A stretch of 64,000 nucleotides of DNA from Neoroseomonas terrae (GTDB lineage Bacteria; Pseudomonadota; Alphaproteobacteria; Acetobacterales; Acetobacteraceae): contig NZ_JAAEDI010000028.1 of the NCBI RefSeq assembly GCF_018129025.1, positions 1-64,000 on the forward strand. Reading direction: 5' to 3'. This document shows, in pieces, positions 18,969-26,670 of the stretch. How positions within the stretch are numbered: the first letter of the stretch is position 1; each line of letters begins with the position of its first letter. Below the pieces are notes generated by a model. The model saw only the letters and a program-made list of their open reading frames with translations, did not search any database and had not been told where the DNA came from. A program made the position numbers and the translations under genes.

Positions 18969-19192
18969 AGTCCCATCTCCCTTTCGGCGCCGGCACCGCT
19001 CGAGGCGGCCGCGCGTCAACCTTGCCTATCCGAAAGGCATGCTGCGCCACAGGGCGGCACGGATCAACGAGCAAACCATCCGCACCCGGGCGACCGCCTC
19101 CAGGGGACGGGGCCTAGCAAATGGCGGGCCGGGCAGGCAAACCTTGACACTCCGCCGCCGGGTTCCGCGCGGCACCGGAACGAGGTGGCGGC

Positions 19193-20188
19193 ATGCTGCA
19201 ACTGGATCGGGCGGCCCTGCGGCGGGCCCTGCCATGGGACGACCTCGTGGCGGCGCTCGACGCCATGTTCCGCGAAGGCTGCGAGGCGCCGCTGCGCCAT
19301 CGCCACGCGATGCCCGGCGCCGAGGGAACCGAGACGACGTTGCTGCTGATGCCGGCCTGGCGCGCCGGCAGCCATACCGGCGTGAAGATCGTCCATGTCG
19401 CCCCAGGGAATGCCGCGCGTGGCGAACCGGCGGTGCATGCCGCCTACCTGCTGTCGGATGCGCTGACGGGCGCGCCGCTCGCGCTGCTGGATGGCGGGGA
19501 GCTGACGGACCGGCGCACGGCGGCGGCGAGCCTGCTCGCCGCGCGCCACCTCGCCCGGCCCGACAGCGCAAGGCTGCTGCTTCTCGGCAGCGGGAAGGTC
19601 GCCCGCGCGCTGGCCGAGGGCTACGCCGCACGCTTCCCCATCACCGACATCGCGATCTGGTCGCCGACCGCCGCCAACGCCGCCCGCCTGGCGCAGACCC
19701 TGGCGGCCGAGGGTCTGCCGGCGCGTGCCGTGGACAGCCCCGAGCCGGCCGGGGCGGACATCATCTCCGCCGCGACGCTGTCCACCGTGCCGCTGATCCG
19801 CGGCGAGGACCTGCGCCCCGGCACCCATGTCGACCTGGTGGGCGCCTATCGCCGGGACATGCGGGAGGCGGACGCGGCCGTGTTGGCCCGCGCGACGCTG
19901 GTTGTCGACACGCGCGCTGGCGCGCTGGCCGAGGCGGGCGACATCGTCCAGGCCATCGCGGAGGGCGCGCTGACCGAAAGCGCGATCGTTGCCGACCTTT
20001 CCGACCTGTGCCGCGGGATGCATCCGGGCCGGCGATCCGCGGCCGAGATCACCGCATTCAAGTCGGTCGGCTGGGCGGGGGAGGATCTCGCCGCGGCGGT
20101 GCTGGCGTATCGGTGGGCAGTTGGAGAGGGGCTCCGCCCCTCTCCAAGCCTCTCCCCGCCAAAGGCCGAAGGGCCTTTGGAAACCTGA
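19193..20188 (+). CDS. Ornithine cyclodeaminase/mu-crystallin family protein with repeat-derived C-terminus
   Basis: A 331-residue NAD(P)-dependent enzyme of the OCD/mu-crystallin family. The substrate region is 'SHTGVKIVHVAPGN', the dinucleotide fold is 'LLLLGSGKVARALAEGY' (about 134-150), and 'GTHVDLVGAYRRDMREAD' is the family's conserved aspartate region. Members deaminate ornithine or reduce cyclic imines and ketimines. The conserved fold appears to finish near 'VLAYRWA'; the last ~22 residues (GEGLRPSPSLSPPKAEGPLE and one more) and the TGA are encoded by repeat copy D, so the original end has been replaced. Divergence from aapJ suggests a link with amino-acid uptake. ATG 19193 follows GAGGTGG. 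Confidence 0.85.
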   Translation: MLQLDRAALRRALPWDDLVAALDAMFREGCEAPLRHRHAMPGAEGTETTLLLMPAWRAGSHTGVKIVHVAPGNAARGEPAVHAAYLLSDALTGAPLALLDGGELTDRRTAAASLLAARHLARPDSARLLLLGSGKVARALAEGYAARFPITDIAIWSPTAANAARLAQTLAAEGLPARAVDSPEPAGADIISAATLSTVPLIRGEDLRPGTHVDLVGAYRRDMREADAAVLARATLVVDTRAGALAEAGDIVQAIAEGALTESAIVADLSDLCRGMHPGRRSAAEITAFKSVGWAGEDLAAAVLAYRWAVGEGLRPSPSLSPPKAEGPLET

Positions 20189-20388
20189 ACCTGGTGCCTG
20201 GCGCGACAGGCAGACCGATAGGATAGGCGAACCGGGCACTGCGCCCGGAATCCCTCATGGCATAGCGCGCGACACGACCGCCCCCATTGAGAACCAACCG
20301 TCCTGCCCAACGCCAGGTCGAGGTTTCCAAAGGCCCTTCGGCCTTTGGTGGGGTGGGGTTCAGGGAAGGGCAAAGCCCCTTCCCGACG
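20121..20388. repeat. Dispersed hairpin element, copy D (two inverted left arms)
   Basis: Unlike the other copies, this one has a left-type arm at each end in opposite orientation. Arm 1 has the hairpin GGAGAGGGG/CCCCTCTCC (20123-20145) and the core at 20160-20179. Arm 2, inverted, has the core at 20328-20347 followed by a GGTGGGGTGGGG linker and a GGGAAGGGGC/GCCCCTTCCC hairpin ending near 20383. Arm 1 overlaps the 3' end of the cyclodeaminase-family gene and provides its stop codon. The element separates that gene from the convergent hydrolase gene. Confidence 0.85.
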
Positions 20389-21504
20389 TCAATCCCGCAA
20401 CAGAACCTGCCGCAACAGCTCCACCGTCTCCCCCGGCCGTTCCTGCTGCACCCAGTGCCCTGCCCCCGGCACCAGATGGGTCCCCCGCCAATTCGCGCAG
20501 GCGCTGGTCTCCATCGCGCGCAACGCGCCCGGCGTCTGCTGCACACCCCAGTCGCGCGCCCCGCCGATGAAGGTCGCCGGCACCTCGATCTGCCGGCCGG
20601 CGAAGGTCTCTATTTCCATGTTCGTGCCGATGAAGCGGGCGCGGTAGCCGTTCAGCCCGCCCTGGAATCCGCTGCGGCCGTACTCCCCGGCATAGACGGC
20701 GAGTTCCGCCTCGGTCAGCCAGTCGCAGGCGGCGACCTGTGCAGGCGAGGGCATCTCGTGCGCCACCGCCTGCGGCATCGTCTCGCCCAGATCCATCACA
20801 TAGTAGGTCGGCAGCTTCGCCAGCTCCTCGGCCGTCCAGCCGGTCAGCGGATGCACGTCGTTGCCCGGCCAGTCGCCTGACTTGTGGTGATAGTAGGCGC
20901 GCAGGAAGGCGTGCAGGCCCTGCGCCGACGCCATCATCTCCCCATTCGCCGGCCGCTGCGCGTAGTACCAGTGGTAGTGCTTGCGCGGCCGCGGCAGCGC
21001 GGCGAGGGCCGGCCCGATCTCCCGCGCTGGTGCCCGCTCCGAAGACCCGAGCGCCGGCGCGCCGGGAAAGGGTGCGCTCATCATCGCCAAGCGGCGGAAC
21101 ACGTCGGGCCGCAGCAGCGCGCAATGCGCCGCGACGGGCGAGCCGAAATCATGCCCGATCACCGAATGCACCTGGCTGATGCCGAGCGCGGCGAGCAGCG
21201 CGAGCTGGTCCCGCACCAGGTTGATGAAGGCGAAGGACCGGATGTCGGTGTCATAGGCATCCGACCAGCCGATGGTACGGCCGTAGCCGCGCTGGTCCGG
21301 TGCGACGACGTGGAAACCCGCCTCGGCCAGCGGCAGCATGACGCGCCGCCAGGAAAAGGCGAGTTCAGGAAAGCCGTGCAGCAGCAGCAGGACGGGCCGT
21401 CCCGCCTCCCCGGCCTCGAGCACATGCATGGTCAGGCCGTTGACGTCCGGCACCATGCGGGACCGGATGCCTGCGGGCAGGTGGGTGGGGCTGAGCGGGT
21501 CCAT
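20389..21504 (-). CDS. Alpha/beta hydrolase, epoxide hydrolase-like
   Basis: A 371-residue alpha/beta-hydrolase. The oxyanion motif HGFPE (43-47) and the nucleophile Asp119 in GHDFGSP point to the epoxide hydrolase/haloalkane dehalogenase branch. The catalytic histidine is in 'GAGHWVQQERP', and lid-region tyrosines occur in 'HYHWYYAQR' and 'YYHHKSGDW'. The protein is longer than typical (about 300-320) because of an extended lid of roughly 60-80 residues (~150-260), also seen in some plant-type and mycobacterial homologues. Two ATGs lie at 21510 and 21504; AGGAGGA is correctly spaced only from 21504. No signal peptide is present. The substrate is unknown. Confidence 0.85.
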   Translation of the reverse strand: MDPLSPTHLPAGIRSRMVPDVNGLTMHVLEAGEAGRPVLLLLHGFPELAFSWRRVMLPLAEAGFHVVAPDQRGYGRTIGWSDAYDTDIRSFAFINLVRDQLALLAALGISQVHSVIGHDFGSPVAAHCALLRPDVFRRLAMMSAPFPGAPALGSSERAPAREIGPALAALPRPRKHYHWYYAQRPANGEMMASAQGLHAFLRAYYHHKSGDWPGNDVHPLTGWTAEELAKLPTYYVMDLGETMPQAVAHEMPSPAQVAACDWLTEAELAVYAGEYGRSGFQGGLNGYRARFIGTNMEIETFAGRQIEVPATFIGGARDWGVQQTPGALRAMETSACANWRGTHLVPGAGHWVQQERPGETVELLRQVLLRD

Positions 21505-21604
21505 CGGCATTCCTCCTAGCGTTGGCGCGCATCCGGCCCGCGATGCGCGTGGGGATCAAGCCCCCGGGTTTGACGCGCTGCGCCCCCGCGGCGAGTCTGC
21601 CCGC

Positions 21605-23137
21605 ATGCGGGATGGAATCGCCTGGTCGAACGACCTACTCACCCTTGCGGCGCGCTTCGGCGACCGCATCGCTGTCACCGATGGCACGCGGGGCATGACC
21701 GTCGCGACGCTTGCTGCCCGCGCTCATGCGCTGGCGCACCGCCTGCGCGCGGCGGGCATCGTGCCCGGCGCGCCGGTCGCCACGCTGGTGCCGAACGGCG
21801 TCGAAGCGCCCTGGGTCAGCTATGGCGTGACGATCTCGGGCGCGGCCGAAGTGCCGGTGAACGCGCATTCCACCGATGCCGAGATCCAATGGTTCGCCGA
21901 GCTGACCGGCTTCCGGCGCATTCTCGCGCCGGCGGCGCAGGCGGCGCGACTGAACGCACTCGGCTTCGAACCCTGGCCGATCGAGGAGATCGCGCCGGAT
22001 TCCGCGCCCGTTGCTCTGCCGCCGGTGCCGGCCGACGCCTGGGGCCGCCTCATCTTCACCTCCGGCACCACGGGCAAGCCGAAGGCGATCGTGCATACCC
22101 ACGGCGGCCGCTGGACCGCGCATCTGCTCCAGCGTGCCGTGCTGCCCTTCACGCCCGGCCCCGGCGACCGCGTGCTGCTGATGACGCCCTATGTCCACGG
22201 CGCCTCGCTGATCGCCGCCGCCTGGATCGAACAGGGGGCGGAGGTCGTGCTCCAGGATGGCGTGAAGGCCGAGGCCATCGAGCCGATCCTCGCCGCCGGC
22301 CCCGCGGCGATCTTCGCGCCGCCGACGGTCCTCGCGAAGATCCTCTCGCTGTTCCCTGGCCGGCGCTTCGACGGCGTGCGCTGCATCTTCACCGGCACCT
22401 CGACGCTGTCGCGGGAACTGTGGCGCCGCGCGGCGGAAGCCTTCGGCCCCGTCGTGCGCATCACCTACGGCATGAGCGAGTGCTTCAACCCCATCACCGT
22501 GCTGGAACCGCCCGAGGTGGTGGAGGTGATGGCCGCGCCGGACCACGGCCTCGGTGCCTGCCTCGGCTGGCCGGCGCCGGGGGTCGAGGTCGCGATCCGT
22601 GGCGAAGACGGGGCCGCCCTTCCGCCCGACGAACCAGGCGAGATCTGGCTGCGCGGCCGCCACATGAATATCGGCACGATCGCCGCGACGGGCTTCGTGC
22701 CGCGCCCGCCCGGCGCCTGGCACCGCACCGGCGACCTGGGCGCGATCGATACGCGCGGCCGCCTGCACCTGTCCGGCCGCGCGGCGGACGTCATGAAGTC
22801 CGGCGGCTACCGCATCCATCCTGGGGAGATCGAGAGCGTGCTGGATGGCGCGGCCGGGGGTCGCGCCATCTGCGTGCTCGGCCTGCCCTCGGACTATTGG
22901 GGCGAGGTGATCGTCGCCGTCGCCGAGAACCCGCCGCCCGGCTGGCAGGAGGATGCGATGCTGCGCGTGGCGTCGCTCGCGCGGCCCAAGCATCCGCGCG
23001 CGTGGCTCGCATTGCCAGAACTGCCGCGCAACGCGCAGGGCAAGGTGGTGCGTGCCCGCGTGCGGGAAGCGGTCCTGGCCACCCACGCTCTGGAGGACGG
23101 TCCTCGCCCGAAGCTTGTGGCGCTGGAGACGCACTAG
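21605..23137 (+). CDS. AMP-forming ligase (class I adenylate-forming enzyme)
   Basis: A 510-residue ANL-superfamily enzyme. The phosphate loop is 'FTSGTTGKPKAIVHTHGG', the A5 motif is 'TYGMSECFNP', the A7 motif is 'WHRTGDLGAIDTRGRLHLSGRAADVMKSGG', and the C-terminal lysine region is 'LPRNAQGKVVR'. It adenylates a carboxylic acid and probably transfers it to CoA. The C-terminal domain is short and slightly divergent. It stands alone between the divergent hydrolase gene and a secreted-protein gene. ATG 21605 is the first in-frame start within a sensible N-terminus, but no strong Shine-Dalgarno is visible, so the start is uncertain by a few codons. Confidence 0.85.
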   Translation: MRDGIAWSNDLLTLAARFGDRIAVTDGTRGMTVATLAARAHALAHRLRAAGIVPGAPVATLVPNGVEAPWVSYGVTISGAAEVPVNAHSTDAEIQWFAELTGFRRILAPAAQAARLNALGFEPWPIEEIAPDSAPVALPPVPADAWGRLIFTSGTTGKPKAIVHTHGGRWTAHLLQRAVLPFTPGPGDRVLLMTPYVHGASLIAAAWIEQGAEVVLQDGVKAEAIEPILAAGPAAIFAPPTVLAKILSLFPGRRFDGVRCIFTGTSTLSRELWRRAAEAFGPVVRITYGMSECFNPITVLEPPEVVEVMAAPDHGLGACLGWPAPGVEVAIRGEDGAALPPDEPGEIWLRGRHMNIGTIAATGFVPRPPGAWHRTGDLGAIDTRGRLHLSGRAADVMKSGGYRIHPGEIESVLDGAAGGRAICVLGLPSDYWGEVIVAVAENPPPGWQEDAMLRVASLARPKHPRAWLALPELPRNAQGKVVRARVREAVLATHALEDGPRPKLVALETH

Positions 23138-23238
23138 GCGCGCAAGCCACACCGCGCGCGGAATCGGCCGGCAAAGCCGACTTGCGCCGACCGTTGCCAC
23201 GCCCGATCATCCGCCGCCTATTTTGCGGAGGAATGCGC

Positions 23239-23712
23239 ATGTTTTCGAGACGTGTCCTGGCCGGTGCGGCCGTCGTCCTGGCGCTCGGCGCCGGCGTCGC
23301 CGTGGCGCAGAACTACAATCTGCGGCCGTCCTTCGGCACGGCGAACCTGCGCTTCAACTTCGCGCCCGACCCCTTCGTCGTGAACGTCACGGCCGGCGGC
23401 ACCATTCCGGCCGAGCGCATCGGCGGCCCGGGGTGCGTGGGTTCCATTGCCCAGCCGCCCGACGTGCGGCTGAACTACCAGGCGGGCGGTGGGTTGCCGC
23501 TGTGGATCGGCGCGCGATCCAACTACGACGTCACGCTGGTTGTGAACCTTCCGGACGGCCGCTGGGTGTGCAACGACGACTTCCAGGGAACGAACCCCGG
23601 CCTGATCTTCCGCAACCCCATGTCTGGCCAGTACGACATCTGGGTCGGCAGCTACGATCGTGGGCGCGGCATTCCGACGCAGGTCTTCTTCTCGGAGGTC
23701 CCGCCGAACTGA
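23239..23712 (+). CDS. Secreted protein of unknown function, PPC-like beta-sandwich
   Basis: A 157-residue exported protein. A clear signal peptide (MFSRRVLAGAAVVLALGAGV, then AVAQ) precedes a ~130-residue beta-rich domain. The second half ('YDVTLVVNLPDGRWVCNDDFQGTNP' and 'SGQYDIWVGSY') resembles pre-peptidase C-terminal (PPC)-type sandwiches, which occur in secreted peptidases, but no catalytic domain is present. One cysteine pair (in GPGCVG and WVCND) could form a disulfide in the periplasm. ATG 23239 is preferred over 23233 by spacing from GGAGGA. The function is unknown and the domain match is an inference from pattern only. Confidence 0.75.
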   Translation: MFSRRVLAGAAVVLALGAGVAVAQNYNLRPSFGTANLRFNFAPDPFVVNVTAGGTIPAERIGGPGCVGSIAQPPDVRLNYQAGGGLPLWIGARSNYDVTLVVNLPDGRWVCNDDFQGTNPGLIFRNPMSGQYDIWVGSYDRGRGIPTQVFFSEVPPN

Positions 23713-23828
23713 CGCCGGGCAGAGGGTGCCCCCGGGCACCCCTCATTGCCGTGCCGGCCACGACGTGCTGAAGGCACGGAACAGGCGGACCAACCGCCGC
23801 GAATTCACGATTGGGAAGGAAATACCCC

Positions 23829-24809
23829 ATGGCGCAAACCCGCCGCGCGACGCTCGGCCTGATGGCCGGCATGCTGCCTGGCCTCGCCGCCGCGCAATCC
23901 CAGGCCCCCTGGCCCAACCGCCCCATCCGCCTGGTCATTCCCTGGCCGCCGGGCCAGGCCACTGACCTCGCCGGCCGCGTCATCGCGCAGCGGCTGCAGG
24001 AAAAGCTCGGCCAGCCCGTCGTGCCGGAAAACCGCGCGGGTGCCGGCGGCACCATCGGCGCCGACGTGGTCGCGAAGGCCGCGCCGGACGGCTATACGCT
24101 GCTCGCCGGTTCCTCGGGGCCGCTCACCATCGCCCCGTTGCTGCAGCGCCTGCCCTTCGATGTGACGCGCGACATCGCGCCGATCGCCATGATGGGCGTC
24201 TCCCCCTACGTCCTCGCGGTGAAGCCCGACTTCCCGGCGCGCACCACAGCCGAATTCATCGCGCTGCTGAAGGCGCGCCCGGGCCACTACACCTTCGGCT
24301 CCTCCGGCACCGCCGCCACGGCGCATCTGATTACGGAGGCCTTCAACGCCGCCGCCGGCATCGAGGCGCTGCACGTGCCGTTCCCCGGCAGCGCGCCGGC
24401 GATGACGGCGCTCATCGGCGGGCAGATCAACTACTGCATCGAGACCATGGCCGCCGTGATGCCGCTGGTCCGCCAGGGCGCACTGCGCGCGCTCGGCATC
24501 TCCCTCTCCGCCGGCAGCACTCTTGCGCCGGAGATCGAACCGTTTGCCAAGGTGGGCGGCGGCCTCGCCGGCTTCGACGCCGGCGCGTGGCTTGGCCTGA
24601 TGGGCCCCGCCAACCTGCCGGCGCCGATTCTCGAACGCCTGTCCAACGAAGTGGTGCAGGGCATGGCTGTGCCGGAAGTGCGCAGCCGCTTCGAAAGCAT
24701 CAGCGTGGAACCCATCCCGCGCGCGACGGCGGCCTTCGCGACCTACCTCGTGGAACAGCGGGCGCTGTTCCAGGGCATCATCCAGCGGAACAACATCCGG
24801 CTGGAGTGA
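23829..24809 (+). CDS. Bug/TctC-family tripartite tricarboxylate transporter substrate-binding protein
   Basis: A 326-residue periplasmic binding protein of the Bug family. After a signal peptide (MAQTRRATLGLMAGMLPGLA, AAQS) come the family hallmarks 'WPNRPIRLVIPWPPGQATDLAGR', 'VVPENRAGAGGTIGADVVAKAAPDGYTLL' and 'INYCIETM'. These proteins bind carboxylates for TctAB-type transporters, but no tctA or tctB gene is in the window, so this is an orphan receptor. The ligand is unknown. ATG 23829 follows AAGGA. It converges on rnk with only 34 bp between, spanned by a GC hairpin. Confidence 0.9.
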   Translation: MAQTRRATLGLMAGMLPGLAAAQSQAPWPNRPIRLVIPWPPGQATDLAGRVIAQRLQEKLGQPVVPENRAGAGGTIGADVVAKAAPDGYTLLAGSSGPLTIAPLLQRLPFDVTRDIAPIAMMGVSPYVLAVKPDFPARTTAEFIALLKARPGHYTFGSSGTAATAHLITEAFNAAAGIEALHVPFPGSAPAMTALIGGQINYCIETMAAVMPLVRQGALRALGISLSAGSTLAPEIEPFAKVGGGLAGFDAGAWLGLMGPANLPAPILERLSNEVVQGMAVPEVRSRFESISVEPIPRATAAFATYLVEQRALFQGIIQRNNIRLE

Positions 24810-24820
24810 GGCAGGCGCGG

Positions 24821-24841
24821 CGAGGGGCTTGGCCCCCCTCG
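24821..24841. terminator. Bidirectional terminator-like hairpin
   Basis: A GC-rich inverted repeat CGAGGGG..CCCCTCG lies exactly between the convergent Bug gene and rnk. It resembles the terminal hairpins of the dispersed elements but has no core arm. No long T run follows, so Rho-independent function is likely but unproven. Confidence 0.5.
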
Positions 24842-24843
24842 CC

Positions 24844-25263
24844 TCAGTCCGCGGCGGCGCCGACGCGCGTCACGCTCAACCGCCGGAGCCGGCCATCCTG
24901 CATCGGCCAGTCGATCGACTGGCCGGCCTTCAGCCCGATCAGCCCGGCGCCGACCAGCGACAGGACCGAGATCCGGTTCTTCCCGATATCCGCCTCGGAA
25001 GGCAGCACCAGCTGCACGCTGCGGGTCACGCCATTCGCCTCATCGGTGAAGACGACCTGCGAGCCGAGCGCCGCGACATTGGCCGGCAGCCGCGTCGCCG
25101 GCACCAGGTCGGCACGATCGGCTTCCTCCATCAGCAGGCGCGCGGCCTCCGGGTTGCGGCGCGCGCCGCTCATGGCAAGGCCGACCAGGATGCCGTGGTC
25201 GTTCTCGGACAGCAGGATGGACGGGCGGCGCCGCGCGCTGCGGCGGTTGATGGCTTCGGTCAT
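24844..25263 (-). CDS. rnk: Nucleoside diphosphate kinase regulator, Rnk/GreA-type
   Basis: A 139-residue protein. A short helical N-terminus (about 15-50, 'PSILLSENDHGILVGLAMSG') is followed by a GreA/GreB C-terminal FKBP-like domain ('VVFTDEANGVTRSVQLVLPSEADIGKNRISVLSLVGAGLIGLKAGQSIDW', quoted as separate short stretches of one domain). This is the layout of Rnk, which binds RNA polymerase near the secondary channel without the acidic-tipped coiled coil needed for transcript cleavage. ATG 25263 is preceded by GGGGA. It is a single gene, convergent with the Bug gene. Confidence 0.85.
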   Translation of the reverse strand: MTEAINRRSARRRPSILLSENDHGILVGLAMSGARRNPEAARLLMEEADRADLVPATRLPANVAALGSQVVFTDEANGVTRSVQLVLPSEADIGKNRISVLSLVGAGLIGLKAGQSIDWPMQDGRLRRLSVTRVGAAAD

Positions 25264-25452
25264 AGGTATCCCCGGGGATATCGCGATGATGGAATGAGGC
25301 GTTCCCCGGCGGCGGCGGCGCAGCGCGCACGCAGCCTCCGGGGTCAGCGGCCCGCGATCAGGCACCCCGCATGGGCAAGTCGACGACGAAGCGTGGCGGT
25401 GAACACCATGACCGGAAGATCGGCCGACGCGACCGCCCGATCAAGGGCGATC

Positions 25453-26577
25453 TCATCCGCGTCCAGGCAGCCGGCGCGCGCCTACGGCCGCCACGGCGCA
25501 CATCGCCGCCATCCCCCAGAACACGGTCGCGCCCATGGCGGCGTATCCCTGCCCGGTGGCGAGGGTCCCGGCCATCATCATCGCGCCGATCCCGGCTGCG
25601 AGCAGGGTCTGCGCCGTGCCCGCGACAACCGGCGGGATCGCGTGCTGCATCACCCGCATGGTCGCGAGGTGCATCGCCCCGAAGGTCAGGGCGTGCAGCC
25701 CCTGCGCAAGCACCAGCGCCGGCAGCGCTACCGTCTCCGCCGTGATGCCCCACCGCAGCAGCCCTGCGCCCGCCGCGACCAGCGCCAGCCCACGCGGCCC
25801 GAGCCGTTCCGCCAGCGGCCTTCCCCAGGCAAATAACAGGACCTCGGCGACCACCGACCAGGCCCAGAGCAGCCCGATCATCGTCGCGGACACGCCCGCC
25901 CGTTCCCAGTGGATCGAGCCGAAGGCGTAATAGGCGGCGTGACTGCCCTGGATCAGCGCCGCCACCAGCAGGATGCGCCGGAACCCCGGCAGGGCGGCGA
26001 TGCTGCGGATGGTGCCGCCGCTGCGCCGCCGAGGCGTCTCCATGGCAGGTAGCGCCAGCGCGGCCAGCCCTGCCGCGGCCAGCGCGCCCGCCAGCAACCA
26101 GGCGATGCTGCCCGCGCCGGCCCGCTCGGCCAGCCACCCGCCGGCACCCGCCGTGACGATGAAGGCGACCGACCCCAGCGCGCGCACGCGGCCGTAATCC
26201 CAGCCTTGCTCCCGTGCCGCACGCAACGCCATGGCATCGCCGAGCGGCACCACCGATGCGAAGCCCAGCGCCATCAGCAGGTTTGCCAGCAGCAGCCCGG
26301 TCAGCCCATGCGCCAGCCCGTACAGACAGGCAGCCACCGCGGCGATCGCCGCGCCGCCGGCCATCACCGCACGCGGCTGGCCCAGCGCATCGGCCAGCCG
26401 GCCGCCCATCGGCCCCGACAGCAGCCGCATCGCCGCACCCGCCGCGAGGACGCCGCCGACCTCGGCGGCCGACAGCCCGGCCGCGGCCATCAGCGGCGGA
26501 ACGAAGGGCAGCATTACGCCCAGGGCGCCGAACTGCGCGATGAACAGCAAGCCAAAACGCGGCGCGGAGGATGTCAC
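25453..26577 (-). CDS. Major facilitator superfamily transporter
   Basis: A 374-residue permease with about twelve hydrophobic segments. 'GVMLPFVPPLMAAAGLSAAEVGGVLAAG' and 'SGPMGGRLADALGQPR' (motif A) open the first half, and 'QGLHALTFGAMHLATMRVM' occurs in the second. The pattern resembles the MFS_1-like group that contains the 3-phenylpropionate permease HcaT and the lactose permease-type symporters. Nothing adjacent suggests a substrate. It lies divergent from the helicase gene, with 93 bp between starts. Confidence 0.82.
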   Translation of the reverse strand: MTSSAPRFGLLFIAQFGALGVMLPFVPPLMAAAGLSAAEVGGVLAAGAAMRLLSGPMGGRLADALGQPRAVMAGGAAIAAVAACLYGLAHGLTGLLLANLLMALGFASVVPLGDAMALRAAREQGWDYGRVRALGSVAFIVTAGAGGWLAERAGAGSIAWLLAGALAAAGLAALALPAMETPRRRSGGTIRSIAALPGFRRILLVAALIQGSHAAYYAFGSIHWERAGVSATMIGLLWAWSVVAEVLLFAWGRPLAERLGPRGLALVAAGAGLLRWGITAETVALPALVLAQGLHALTFGAMHLATMRVMQHAIPPVVAGTAQTLLAAGIGAMMMAGTLATGQGYAAMGATVFWGMAAMCAVAAVGARRLPGRG

Positions 26578-26670
26578 GCTTCAGCCCATGCCGGACCGCC
26601 CCGCCATGGACAAGTGCCGCGCCGCGTGTCACGGAAAGCGCGCCCCCCAATTTCGGAATGCTGGCGCGCC

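Noticed and set aside
21635-23200. 521-codon minus-strand frame across the AMP-forming ligase gene
   Set aside because: It is the antisense of a clear ANL enzyme and has low-complexity Arg/Gly/Ala composition.
25371-25745. Plus-strand frame opening MGKSTTKRGGEHHDRKIGRR in the rnk-MFS gap
   Set aside because: The first ~30 codons look protein-like, but the frame then runs antisense through the MFS gene and has no good ribosome site; I cannot support it as a gene.
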